From positions 124,001 through 188,000 of the forward strand of contig NZ_JADWPD010000020.1 in NCBI RefSeq assembly GCF_017308975.1: 64,000 nucleotides of DNA, in the 5' to 3' direction. A program made the translations under genes and the position numbers. The DNA comes from Amycolatopsis sp. MtRt-6. Lineage in GTDB: Bacteria > Actinomycetota > Actinomycetes > Mycobacteriales > Pseudonocardiaceae. The notes under the pieces were generated by a model, which searched no databases, was not told where the DNA came from, and was given only the letters and a program-made list of their open reading frames with translations. Below, one piece after another: positions 55,252-63,420 of this stretch (its first letter is position 1; every line of letters begins with the position of its first letter).

Positions 55252-56763
55252 TTGGGTGGCGCGACGCTCGCCCGGACCGGCGACGAACTGTCCGCGCCCG
55301 CGCTCCTGCTGCTCGGGATGACCGCCGGCCCGCACGCCGGCGCGGCGCTGCTCGCCGGGCTGACCGCGGCCGCCGCGGTGGGCGGGCCGGTGTTCGGCGC
55401 CCTGCTGGACCGCTCCGCGACCCCGGGACGGCTGCTCGCCGTCGCCCTCGGCGGTTACGCGGGCGGGATCGCCCTGGTCAGCGCGACCTTCGGGCACCTG
55501 CCGCTCGAAGCCGTCGTCGCGGTGGCGGTCGTGTCCGGCCTGCTCAACCCCGCCATCGCCGGCGGCTGGACCGCGCAGCTGCCCGCGGTCACCGGACCGG
55601 AGCAGCTGCCGCGGGCGAGCCGCTTCGACGCCATGACGTTCACCGCCGCCGCGCTCGCCGGGCCCGGGCTCGCCGGGCTGCTCGGCGGTTCGGCCGGCCT
55701 GGTCGTCGCGGTCGGCCTGGTCGCCGCGGCCATCCCGGTGGCGTGGTTCCTGCCGAAGCGGAAACCGCGGAAGACGCGCCTCAAGGACGGCTTCCGGGTG
55801 CTGGTTCGCAACGCGCCCCTGCGGCAGGCGACCGTCGCTTCGACGATCTCCTGCGCCGGCATCGGCATGATCACCGTGTGTTACCCACTGCTCGGCGCGG
55901 CGCACCTGCGCGGCCCGGCGGACGGCGCGCTGCTGCTGGCCGTCCTCGCGGTGGCGTCACTGCTGGCCAACGCCGTCTTCGCGAAGAAGCCGCTGCCGTG
56001 GACGCCCGACCGGATCGTCCGGCTGAGCACGGTCCTCCTGGCGGCGAGCTGCCTGCTGGCCGCGAGCGGACACGGCGCCGCCGTCGTGGTCGCGGCCGTG
56101 CTGGCCGGGTTCGCCGAAGGTCCGCAGCTCACGGCGTTGTTCGCGATCCGCCACCGTGAAGCACCCGAGCACGTGCGGGCGCAGGTGTTCACCACGGCGG
56201 CGAGCGTGAAGATCACCGGACTGGCGGCGGGAGCGGCACTGGCCGGCCCGCTGGCCGCGTGGTCGCTCCCCGCCTGCCTGCTCGCCGCGGCGGGCGTTCA
56301 GCTGGTCGCGACCTGTTTCAGCAGTGACATCCGGGGCTTCGCCCCGGGCCGGGGGCTCCGCCACCCGGACCCCCGAAAGAGCTGCAAGTCAGAACGCCAT
56401 CGCCTGGGCACGCCGCTTGACCTCGGTGCCGTGGCTGGTCCGCAGGGCGTTGATGGGCGTGCTCCCGGGCAGCGTGTCGTCGGCGGTGAACAGCCACCGC
56501 AGCATCTCGGTGCGGCTGAACCCGGAGTCGGCGAGCACGGTGATCGTGCCGGTGAGGCCCTTGACCACGCCGTCCTTCACGAAGAAGTCGCTGGGCACGC
56601 ACAGTTCACCGCCGCGCTTGAGCGCGATCAGCTGCCCGTCGCGCAGCATCTGCCGGACCTTGTTGGTCGACGTCCCCAGGGCGGTCGCCACCTCCGGCAA
56701 CGGAAGGACCGCGATGGCGGTGTCGAGGATGTCATCGGCGACAGGAATCCCACTCACAGGTGA
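55237..56763 (+). CDS. MFS efflux-type transporter whose frame runs through the convergent gene
   Basis: Starts MLRRYLGGATLARTGDELSA and shows about ten to twelve hydrophobic spans up to LLAAAGVQLVATCFSSDI (near 56330), which is where such proteins normally end (about 365 aa). No stop occurs there: the frame continues through the GC-rich palindromes at 56331-56374 and antisense to the whole Rv2175c-like gene to a TGA at 56761-56763, adding ~140 residues of shadow quality. The original stop was probably lost when the repeat arrived. Likely a drug or metabolite exporter controlled by the adjacent CGNR protein. Confidence 0.8.
   Translation: MLRRYLGGATLARTGDELSAPALLLLGMTAGPHAGAALLAGLTAAAAVGGPVFGALLDRSATPGRLLAVALGGYAGGIALVSATFGHLPLEAVVAVAVVSGLLNPAIAGGWTAQLPAVTGPEQLPRASRFDAMTFTAAALAGPGLAGLLGGSAGLVVAVGLVAAAIPVAWFLPKRKPRKTRLKDGFRVLVRNAPLRQATVASTISCAGIGMITVCYPLLGAAHLRGPADGALLLAVLAVASLLANAVFAKKPLPWTPDRIVRLSTVLLAASCLLAASGHGAAVVVAAVLAGFAEGPQLTALFAIRHREAPEHVRAQVFTTAASVKITGLAAGAALAGPLAAWSLPACLLAAAGVQLVATCFSSDIRGFAPGRGLRHPDPRKSCKSERHRLGTPLDLGAVAGPQGVDGRAPGQRVVGGEQPPQHLGAAEPGVGEHGDRAGEALDHAVLHEEVAGHAQFTAALERDQLPVAQHLPDLVGRRPQGGRHLRQRKDRDGGVEDVIGDRNPTHR
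56331..56374. repeat. Paired GC-rich palindromes at the 3' end of the MFS gene
   Basis: CCGGGGC-TTC-GCCCCGG (56331-56347) is followed by GGGGG (56351-56355) and CCCCC (56370-56374) around CTCCGCCACCCGGA. It has the same layout as the element between recA and recX and could act as a bidirectional terminator for the two convergent genes. Confidence 0.6.
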
Positions 56764-56766
56764 CAC
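56389..56766 (-). CDS. Rv2175c-like DNA-binding protein (predicted kinase substrate)
   Basis: Protein of about 125 aa from the GTG at 56766. The HTH is LPLPEVATALGTSTNKVRQM (about 20-40), followed by a small wing and a C-terminal helical part (LADSGFSRTEMLRWLFTADD). M. tuberculosis Rv2175c is a DNA-binding substrate of the kinase PknL, encoded next to it in the same divergent arrangement. The N-terminal Thr/Ser-rich start could carry the phosphorylated Thr, but I cannot place it. The start could also be a second GTG three codons later. Confidence 0.82.
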   Translation of the reverse strand: MSPVSGIPVADDILDTAIAVLPLPEVATALGTSTNKVRQMLRDGQLIALKRGGELCVPSDFFVKDGVVKGLTGTITVLADSGFSRTEMLRWLFTADDTLPGSTPINALRTSHGTEVKRRAQAMAF

Positions 56767-56846
56767 TGTGCCACATTTCGTCCCCTCACCCGCTAGTGCG
56801 CACGGGTGACCCGCGAGGTCTCCTCCACGAGGCGTGCGCGGTTCCG

Positions 56847-56852
56847 TACGAT
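56847..56852 (+). promoter_or_regulatory. -10 element of the pknL-like gene (leaderless)
   Basis: TACGAT lies 8 bp before the GTG at 56861, and no ribosome site is present, suggesting a leaderless start. Confidence 0.35.
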
Positions 56853-56860
56853 CCATACTC

Positions 56861-58879
56861 GTGACACGCACCCAACCCAGCCTGGTCGGCACGCTCTTGG
56901 AGCGGCGCTACCGGGTGGACCGGCTGCTCGCCCACGGCGGAATGTCTTCCGTCTATCGGGGGACGGACACCCGGCTGGACCGTCCGGTCGCGATCAAGAT
57001 CATGGACCCGCGCTTCGCCGACGACCGGTCGTTCGTGGACCGGTTCGTGCGGGAGGCGCAGTCCGCGGCGCAGCTGCACCACCCGCACGTCGTGGCGGTG
57101 CACGACCAGGGTTTCGACCTGCCGCAGGGTGCGGAGTCGGGCCTGGCCTTCCTGGTGATGGAGCTGGTGGACGGCGGGACGCTGCGCGACCTGCTGGACG
57201 ACGAAGGACCGCTGGACGTCGCGGTGGCGCTGAGCGTCGCCGAGCCGGTGCTGTCGGCGCTGGCCGCCGCGCACCGCTCCGGGCTGGTGCACCGGGACGT
57301 GAAGCCGGAGAACGTCCTGATCGGCCGGGTCGGGCAGCACACCGGCGGGGCGGTGAAGGTCGCGGACTTCGGCCTGGTACGGGCCGTGGCGAGCGCGGGC
57401 ACGACGAGTTCGAGCGTCATCCTCGGCACGGTCGCCTACCTCTCCCCCGAGCAGGTCGAGACCGGCGCGGCGTCTTCGCGCGGCGACGTCTACTCGGCCG
57501 GGATCCTGCTGTACGAAATGCTGACCGGCCGGGTGCCCTACACCGGCGACACGGCGATCTCGGTGGCCTACCGGCACGTGAACGACGACGTGCCGCGGCC
57601 GAGCGAGCTGCGCCCGGACCTGCCGCCGGCGCTCGACGACCTCGTCGTCCGCGCGACGCGGCGCGACCCGCAGCTGCGCCCGGCCGACGCCGGGGAGTTC
57701 CTCACCGAGCTGACGGCGGTGCGCGCGCAGCTGGGGCTGCTGCCGGTGACCGTGCCGATCCCGGTGTCCCACGGCCAGGGCGACCTCGCCGACACCGAGC
57801 GCACGCTGCCGCGCATCCCGCAGGTGCCGGACACCGAGAAGACGATGCCGGTGCACCGCCCGAACGCGACGCGGGCGCTGAGCCACGCCGCCGGGCCGGC
57901 GACCACGCAGGTGCCGCCCGTGGCGCCGCCCCCGCCGCGGCGGCGCAGCCGTCCGGAGCCGGAGAAGCCGCCGCAGGACAACCGCAAGCGCATCCTGGTG
58001 ATCGCGGCCGCGGTGCTGCTGCTCGGCGGGCTGATCGGGGCGTTCGCGTTCATCCTCACCGACACCGGCGGCGACAAGACCGCGCGGGTACCGAAGCTCG
58101 TCGGGCTGAACCAGGCCGCGGCGGGTGACGCGCTGCGGGCGGTGAAGCTGAACCCGCAGTTCAGCCAGGAGTTCGACAACACGGTGCCGTCGAACACGGT
58201 GCTGCGCGCCGACCCGGCGGAGGGCACGCCGCTGTCGCCGAACGCGACGGTGTCGGTGGTGCTGTCGAAGGGCCGCCCGGTGGTGCCGGACATCCGCCCG
58301 GGCACCGCGCTGCCCGACGCCGAGCAGGCGATCAAGGCGTCCCAGCTGACACCGGTCCGCGGCGCCGACGACTTCGACGCCGAGGTCCCGCAGGGCGCGG
58401 TCATCCGCACGACGCCGTCGGCGGGCAGCCAGCTGACGATCGGCGGCCAGGTCACGATCATCGTGTCGAAGGGGCCGATCCCGCTGCCGCCGGTCCCGGA
58501 CGTCACGGGCCGGCCCAAGGACGAGGCGTTCCAGCTGCTGCAGGAGGCCGGGTTCGAGCCGTTCCAGGCGGGCGAGGAGTTCAAGCAGGACGTCCCGGCC
58601 GGCGCGGTCACCCGCACCGACCCGCCGGCGAACGCCCAGGCGAAGGCCAAGCGGATCGGCGTGTTCGTGAACAACGCCGTCCAGGTGCCGGACGTCCGGT
58701 TCCGCTCGTTCGAGGACGCCCAGAAGCTCCTGGAGCAGGCGGGCCTGAAGGCCGACCGCGACGGCGGCCGGGGCCGCGGCAACGGCGGCGGGTTCGACTT
58801 CGTGTTCCAGCAGGACCCGGAGCCGGGCACGTTCGTGGCGAAGGGGTCCAAGGTCAAGCTGAAGGGCTTCGGGGGATGA
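56861..58879 (+). CDS. pknL: PASTA-domain serine/threonine protein kinase
   Basis: Membrane receptor kinase of 672 aa. Kinase domain about 14-285: glycine loop region AHGGMSSVYRG, Lys in VAIKI (46), HRDVKPEN (144-151), DFG (169-171), APE-like SPEQ. A Pro/Arg-rich juxtamembrane linker is followed by one transmembrane helix (about 378-400) and four PASTA repeats to the C-terminus (each with a V-P-D or V-P-K start). PASTA domains bind peptidoglycan or lipid II, so the kinase senses wall status. By position (Rv2175c-like neighbour) it corresponds to pknL, though as I recall M. tuberculosis PknL lacks PASTA repeats. GTG start chosen from kinase alignment. Confidence 0.9.
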   Translation: MTRTQPSLVGTLLERRYRVDRLLAHGGMSSVYRGTDTRLDRPVAIKIMDPRFADDRSFVDRFVREAQSAAQLHHPHVVAVHDQGFDLPQGAESGLAFLVMELVDGGTLRDLLDDEGPLDVAVALSVAEPVLSALAAAHRSGLVHRDVKPENVLIGRVGQHTGGAVKVADFGLVRAVASAGTTSSSVILGTVAYLSPEQVETGAASSRGDVYSAGILLYEMLTGRVPYTGDTAISVAYRHVNDDVPRPSELRPDLPPALDDLVVRATRRDPQLRPADAGEFLTELTAVRAQLGLLPVTVPIPVSHGQGDLADTERTLPRIPQVPDTEKTMPVHRPNATRALSHAAGPATTQVPPVAPPPPRRRSRPEPEKPPQDNRKRILVIAAAVLLLGGLIGAFAFILTDTGGDKTARVPKLVGLNQAAAGDALRAVKLNPQFSQEFDNTVPSNTVLRADPAEGTPLSPNATVSVVLSKGRPVVPDIRPGTALPDAEQAIKASQLTPVRGADDFDAEVPQGAVIRTTPSAGSQLTIGGQVTIIVSKGPIPLPPVPDVTGRPKDEAFQLLQEAGFEPFQAGEEFKQDVPAGAVTRTDPPANAQAKAKRIGVFVNNAVQVPDVRFRSFEDAQKLLEQAGLKADRDGGRGRGNGGGFDFVFQQDPEPGTFVAKGSKVKLKGFGG

Positions 58880-59085
58880 TCGGCAGCCGAGGCCGCGTGA
58901 CGGGCACGATCGGCCCCGGCCTCATCGGCGAGGTGCTGCTGAACGTCCGGGGCGGCACGGAGGCGTTCTACGCGTACCCGGCGGACCCGGAGGAGACGTT
59001 CACGTCGGGCACGCAGGTGCTGGTCGTGGACTTCGAGCCGCCGCGGACGGTTTACGTGGAACGGTGGCAACCGCTGAGCCGCTGA
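58876..59085 (+). CDS. Small NfeD-like OB-fold protein
   Basis: Protein of 69 aa, MIGSRGRVTGTIGPGLIGEV ... SGTQVLVVDFEPPRTVYVER. The pattern G-x-x-G-x-V near the start, a central strand and G-x-x-V-x-V-V-D-F-E fits the C-terminal OB domain of NfeD proteins without their membrane part. NfeD proteins partner with SPFH/flotillin proteins, and the flotillin gene follows. The start overlaps the kinase stop by 4 bp (ATGA), so kinase and OB protein are co-translated. Confidence 0.75.
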   Translation: MIGSRGRVTGTIGPGLIGEVLLNVRGGTEAFYAYPADPEETFTSGTQVLVVDFEPPRTVYVERWQPLSR

Positions 59086-59543
59086 CGGCGCCCCCGGCCG
59101 GCCGGCGTTCGGCGACCCCGCGGCGGCGGGCCACCAGGCCCCACCCGGCAGCCGCGACCGAGGGGCATCACGCGTGCCTGGAGGGGCATCACCTGTGACT
59201 GGAGGGGCATCACCCGTGTTTGCGGGGGCATCACGCCGATGCCCCCGCAAACACGCTTGATGCCCGCTCAATCACGCGTGATGCCCCTCCGATCACCGGC
59301 GGCCCCTGGAGCGGCGGCAGCTGTCGGCTGAAGTCCCACCGGCGCTCACAACTCGGCGGCGGCCGGCCACCCGACCGCAGCTCCGGTTCCAGCCCGAAAG
59401 CGCCCCCCGCGAGCCACCGACAGCGACAGCTCCGGCCGGCGTTCGGCGACCCCGCGGCGGCGGGCCACGAGGCCCACCCGGCACCTGCGGCCGGCCGCGC
59501 CGATTTCCCCGTCCGGGTGGCAACCGCTGAGCCGCTGACGGCG
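59063..59543. repeat. Nested direct duplications around the 3' end of the NfeD-like gene
   Basis: Two segments occur twice in reversed order, A1-B1 ... B2-A2. A covers GGTGGCAACCGCTGAGCC and onward, 27-28 bp (59063-59090 and 59515-59543). B is about 52-57 bp with GGCGTTCGGCGACCCCG (59094-59150 and 59432-59483). All copies are in direct orientation. Together with the 21-bp repeats between them, these fill the 500-bp gap before the flotillin gene. Confidence 0.75.
59160..59291. repeat. 21-bp repeat array, four direct then three inverted copies
   Basis: The unit GAGGGGCATCAC plus nine variable bases occurs at 59160, 59181, 59202 and (diverged) 59223, then three copies follow in inverse orientation to 59291. 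The turning point is a perfect 17-bp stem GTGTTTGCGGGGGCATC / GATGCCCCCGCAAACAC with a 5-nt loop (59216-59254). The whole array could extrude as a long imperfect hairpin. Spacers are not unique, so it is not CRISPR. Confidence 0.8.
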
Positions 59544-59588
59544 TCGAAGAGGCACAACCCACAACGGAAAAGCGAGGGGGTCGGTGCC

Positions 59589-61085
59589 ATGAGCCTCGTC
59601 GAAATCCTGCTGTACGCGGCGGGTGGGCTCGTCGTCGTGCTGATCGTCGTCTTCGGGATCCTGCGGCTGCTCTACAAGGTGGCCGAACCGAACGAGGCGC
59701 TGATCATCTCCGGGCTGGGCGTGCGCGTCGACCGCGCCGAGACCGCGGACAGCCTGGGCTTCAAGATCATCACCGGCCGCGGGGTGAACGTCATCCCCGG
59801 GTTCCAGACCGCCCGGCGGCTGTCGCTGGACACCCGGGGCGTCAACCTCCAGGTCTCCTGCGTCACCAAGCAGGGCCTGCCGGTCACCGTGCGGGCCGTC
59901 GTCATCTACAAGGTCGGGGACGACTACGCCTCCATCGCCAACGCCGCCCGCCGGTTCCTCGACCAGCAGAAAGGCATGAACGACACCATCCACGAGCTGT
60001 TCAGCGGCCACCTGCGCTCGATCGTGGGCGGCCTGACCCTCGAGGAGATGATCCACAACCGGGACGCGCTCACCGGCGAGGTCCGCCAGTCCTCGGCCAC
60101 CGAGATGATCAAGCTGGGGCTGATCGTCGACTCGCTGCAGATCCAGGAGATCGACGACGAGACCGGCTACATCCTCAACCTCGGCAAGCCGCACGCCGCC
60201 GCCGTCGCCGCGTCGGCGCGCATCGCCGAGGCGCAGCGCGACCAGGAGGCCGCCGAGGCCGAGCAGATCGCCGCCGCGAAGAAGGCGGCCGCGGTCCGCG
60301 AGAGCCAGATCCAGCAGGCCGGCTACCAGGCCGAGGTCGACCAGGCGCGGGCGAAGGCGTCGCAGTCCGGTCCCCTGGCCGAGGCGACCGCGCGGCAGGA
60401 GGTCGTCGTCCAGGAGACGCGGGCCGCCGAGCTGGAGGCCGCGCTGGCCGAACAGCGGCTGCAGTCGCAGGTCCGCAAGCCGGCGGACGCGAAGGCGTAC
60501 GACACGCGGACGGCGGCCGACGCGGCCCGTGACGCCTCGATCGCCAAGGCCCAGGCCGAGGCCAGGGAGACCGAGCTGCGGGCCGCCGCGGACGCCACCC
60601 GCGTCAAGACGGCCGCCGAGGCCGAGGCCCAGGCCACGAAGGCCCGCGCCGAGGCGATGGCGGGCGCCACCCGGGCGACCGGTGAGGCCGAGGCCGCCGC
60701 GGCCAAGGCCCGTGGCCTGGCGGAGGCGGAAGCCGCGAAGGCCCGCGGTCTCGCCGAGGCCGAGGCGGCCCGCGCGAAGGGGCTCGCCGAAGCGGACGCG
60801 ATCAAGGCACGCGCGGCGGCGCTGGCGGAGAACCAGGAAGCCGTCGTCGCGCAGCAGCTGGCCGAGCGCTGGCCGGAGATCGTCGAGGCGGGCGCGAGCG
60901 CCTTCGGCAACGTCGACCACATGGTCGTGCTCAACGGCGCCGACGGCATGTCCGACATGTTCGCCAAGGCGCTGTCGCTCGGCGGAACCGGCCTCGGCCT
61001 TGCCCGGCAGCTGATGGACGCCATGGGCAAGCCGGCCGGGAACGAGGCTGCCCAGCGCAACGGCGAGCTCAAGCTGAGCGACTAG
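59589..61085 (+). CDS. Flotillin / SPFH-domain membrane protein
   Basis: Protein of 498 aa. The N-terminal transmembrane segment LVEILLYAAGGLVVVLIVVF is followed by the SPFH domain (about 30-190: VAEPNEALIISGLGVRVDRA onward). A long Ala/Glu/Lys-rich coiled coil (about 195-430) includes repeats of KARGLAEAEAA. The C-terminal region AENQEAVVAQQLAERWPEIV is flotillin-like. Flotillins organise membrane microdomains. ATG at 59589 behind GAGGGGG; the frame is open upstream only through the repeat tract. Lies downstream of the kinase and NfeD-like genes. Confidence 0.92.
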   Translation: MSLVEILLYAAGGLVVVLIVVFGILRLLYKVAEPNEALIISGLGVRVDRAETADSLGFKIITGRGVNVIPGFQTARRLSLDTRGVNLQVSCVTKQGLPVTVRAVVIYKVGDDYASIANAARRFLDQQKGMNDTIHELFSGHLRSIVGGLTLEEMIHNRDALTGEVRQSSATEMIKLGLIVDSLQIQEIDDETGYILNLGKPHAAAVAASARIAEAQRDQEAAEAEQIAAAKKAAAVRESQIQQAGYQAEVDQARAKASQSGPLAEATARQEVVVQETRAAELEAALAEQRLQSQVRKPADAKAYDTRTAADAARDASIAKAQAEARETELRAAADATRVKTAAEAEAQATKARAEAMAGATRATGEAEAAAAKARGLAEAEAAKARGLAEAEAARAKGLAEADAIKARAAALAENQEAVVAQQLAERWPEIVEAGASAFGNVDHMVVLNGADGMSDMFAKALSLGGTGLGLARQLMDAMGKPAGNEAAQRNGELKLSD

Positions 61086-61096
61086 CCGATCACGCT

Positions 61097-61145
61097 GCGT
61101 ACGGCCCCGGTGTGTCCCGGATCACGGGAAGCCGGGGCCGTACGC
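61097..61145 (+). terminator. Long hairpin after the flotillin gene
   Basis: GCGTACGGCCCCGG and CCGGGGCCGTACGC make a perfect 14-bp stem; inside, CCCG and CGGG form a second short stem. It begins 12 bp after the flotillin stop. Confidence 0.8.
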
Positions 61146-61223
61146 CCGATCGGGGGCGGAAATTCCCGGGCGGTTGTCCTACCGTGGGCGCATGGTGCCG
61201 GACAGCGTGTCGCGGGCCGCCCG

Positions 61224-61928
61224 ATGAGCAGCTTCTTCACCGGCGGTCCGCGCGAGCGTCCCCTGTTCCCCGTCCCGGAACAGGAGCTTTACGCGTTCAA
61301 CGGGCGGCACTGGACCGATCCCCCGCGCGAGCACATCGTCCCGGCCGTGCTGCCGTGGGCGCAGCCGCTGGGCCGGTCCGAGCGCACGGTGGTGGCGCTG
61401 CGGGCCATCGAGGTGTGGCCGCAGGCGCTGACGCTGCGCGTCACGGTGTACTCGCGCGACAGCCTGGTCGACGACCCCGCCGAGGGGCTGATCGACCACC
61501 GGCGCAAGCCCGACTACAACGGGCTGCTGATCGGCGTGCTCTACGCCGACGGCAGCCGGGCGAGCTCCGAGACGATCTCGGTGCCGTCCGCGTCCGAACC
61601 GGACGCCCCGGTGCTGCGGGCCCAGCCGGTCGGCGGCACGCGGTTCGCCGTCGACCACGAGGTGTTCCTGTGGCCACTGCCCTCGGCCGGCCCGCTGAAG
61701 CTCGTCGTGCAGTGGACGGACCGCGAGATCCCGGAGACCCGCACGACGCTCGACGGCGGGGCGATCCGCGCCGCGGCGAAGGACGCCGCGGAGATCTGGC
61801 CGGGGCTCGGCAGGCGGCAGGTCAACGGCCTGCCGGTGCGCCGGGTCGGCAAGCAGGTCGCGCTCACCCCCGATTGGGGGACCGCGGTCGCCCAGGCGGA
61901 AGAACCCCGGCCTGCGCCAGGGGAATGA
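61224..61928 (+). CDS. Conserved actinobacterial protein of unknown function
   Basis: Protein of 234 aa from MSSFFTGGPRERPLFPVPEQ. No domain recognised with certainty. The middle looks all-beta (LRAIEVWPQALTLRVTVYSR, YNGLLIGVLYADGSRA, FLWPLPSAGPLKLVVQWTDR), then a helix with RAAAKDAAEIWPG. Similar hypothetical proteins occur in streptomycetes. No signal peptide or membrane helix. The ATG at 61224 lacks a clear ribosome site; GTG codons a little upstream cannot be excluded. Confidence 0.7.
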   Translation: MSSFFTGGPRERPLFPVPEQELYAFNGRHWTDPPREHIVPAVLPWAQPLGRSERTVVALRAIEVWPQALTLRVTVYSRDSLVDDPAEGLIDHRRKPDYNGLLIGVLYADGSRASSETISVPSASEPDAPVLRAQPVGGTRFAVDHEVFLWPLPSAGPLKLVVQWTDREIPETRTTLDGGAIRAAAKDAAEIWPGLGRRQVNGLPVRRVGKQVALTPDWGTAVAQAEEPRPAPGE

Positions 61929-62114
61929 ATCCCTTCCCTGATCTGTGAGCCCGGGCACCGTGCCCCGGGGTATCTCGAATGGATGAACGGGGTGGCGAGT
62001 TAGCGTCGTGGAAACACTTCGACCACCCGGCTGTCATGTCGGGCTGGTGCAGTGGGTTCCTTCCCTTCCGACGCACGTGGCCGTGCGCCCCCCGCGAACC
62101 CGGAAAGGTCGCCC

Positions 62115-63413
62115 ATGGCAGGCTCGCCGCTCAGCGCACTCGACGTCGCTTTCCTGTGCCTGGAAAGCGAAACCACCCCGATGCACATGGGAGCGGTGGT
62201 CACCTTCACCGCCCGCGGCGCGGTCGACCCCGCCGCGTTGACGGCGTTGCTCGCGCAGCGGGCCGCCCGGCTGCCGAAGCTGCGCCAGCGGGCGCGCGCG
62301 GAGCTGTTCCCGCCCGGCTCGGCCAGCTGGAGCGACGACCCGGGATTTGTTGCGAGCGACCACATTCACCACGTCGTGTTGAGTTCGCTGTACGAGCCGG
62401 ACCCGCTTGCCGCGTACGCGTCGCGGTGGATCGCCGAGCCGCTCGACACGTCCCGGCCGCTGTGGCACCTCACCCTCGTCACCGGGCTCCCGCACGGGAA
62501 GTTCGCGCTGCTGCTCAAACTCCACCACGCGCTGACCGACGGCGCCGGCGCGTACGCGGTCGCGGCCGGGCTGCTCGACGGCGTGAAACTGCCGGAGCAG
62601 CGGCGTCCCGCGCCGATCCCCGCCCCGCGCTCCACTTTGGACACGGTCAAGGACGCGCTGGGCACGGTGTGGGACCAGGCGGGCATCGCGTCGTCGCTCG
62701 TGCGGGCCGCGCGGCCGCCGCTCTCCCCGGTGTCGGCCCCGCCGTCGGCCGAGCGGCGGCTCGGGTTCGTGCGGTTGCCGCTCACCGAGCTGCGCCGGGT
62801 GCGCCGCGCCCACGGCGGCACGACCAACGACGTCGTGCTGGCGGTGCTGTCGGGTGCGCTGCGCGAGTGGCTGGTCAACCGCGGGCAGCGCGCCGACGGC
62901 CGCACGCTGCGGGCGCTGATCCCGGTGAGCGTGCGCGGCCGCGCCGGGGAGCAGCTCGGCGGCAACAAGCTTTCGGGGTACCTGTGCGACCTGCCGGTCG
63001 GCGAGGACGACCCGGTCGAGCGGCTGCGGGCGGTCCGCCGGGCGATGACGCGCAACAAGGCGGCGGGCCCGAGCCGCGGCGCGGGCGCGCTGCCGCTGCT
63101 GGCCGATCGCGTCCCGCCGCTGCTGCACCGCCTGGGCACCCGCACGGCGGGCCAGGCCGCGCCGATGCTGTTCGACCTGGTGATCACCACGGTCCCGCTG
63201 CCGCCGGCCCGCTTGTCGCTCGACGGCGCCCGGCTGGCGGAGGTCTACCCGTTCGTGCCGCTGGCCCCGCGCCACGCGGTGGGCATCGCGGTCGCGACGT
63301 ACCGCGATTCGGTCCACATCGGACTGCAGGCCAACGGCGCGGCGGTGCCGGACGTCGGCTCGCTGCGGGACGCGGTCCTGAAGTCCGCGGCCCGGTTGCT
63401 CGACGCTTCCTGA
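62115..63413 (+). CDS. Wax ester synthase / diacylglycerol acyltransferase (WS/DGAT)
   Basis: Acyltransferase of 432 aa joining acyl-CoA to fatty alcohols or diacylglycerol for storage lipid. The active-site motif HHALTDG (137-143) matches H-H-x-x-x-D-G. The start SPLSALDVAFLCLESETTPM is the typical N-terminal signature, and the C-terminal FDLVITTVPLP is also conserved (N replaced by T in the usual N-V-P-G region). ATG behind GAAAGG. Actinomycetes usually have several paralogues. Convergent with the tetR-like gene. Confidence 0.9.
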   Translation: MAGSPLSALDVAFLCLESETTPMHMGAVVTFTARGAVDPAALTALLAQRAARLPKLRQRARAELFPPGSASWSDDPGFVASDHIHHVVLSSLYEPDPLAAYASRWIAEPLDTSRPLWHLTLVTGLPHGKFALLLKLHHALTDGAGAYAVAAGLLDGVKLPEQRRPAPIPAPRSTLDTVKDALGTVWDQAGIASSLVRAARPPLSPVSAPPSAERRLGFVRLPLTELRRVRRAHGGTTNDVVLAVLSGALREWLVNRGQRADGRTLRALIPVSVRGRAGEQLGGNKLSGYLCDLPVGEDDPVERLRAVRRAMTRNKAAGPSRGAGALPLLADRVPPLLHRLGTRTAGQAAPMLFDLVITTVPLPPARLSLDGARLAEVYPFVPLAPRHAVGIAVATYRDSVHIGLQANGAAVPDVGSLRDAVLKSAARLLDAS

Positions 63414-63420
63414 GGCCAAT

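Noticed and set aside
59160..59291. CRISPR-like array of 21-bp repeats
   Set aside because: No spacers, orientation flips midway, and no cas genes; it is an inverted repeat array.
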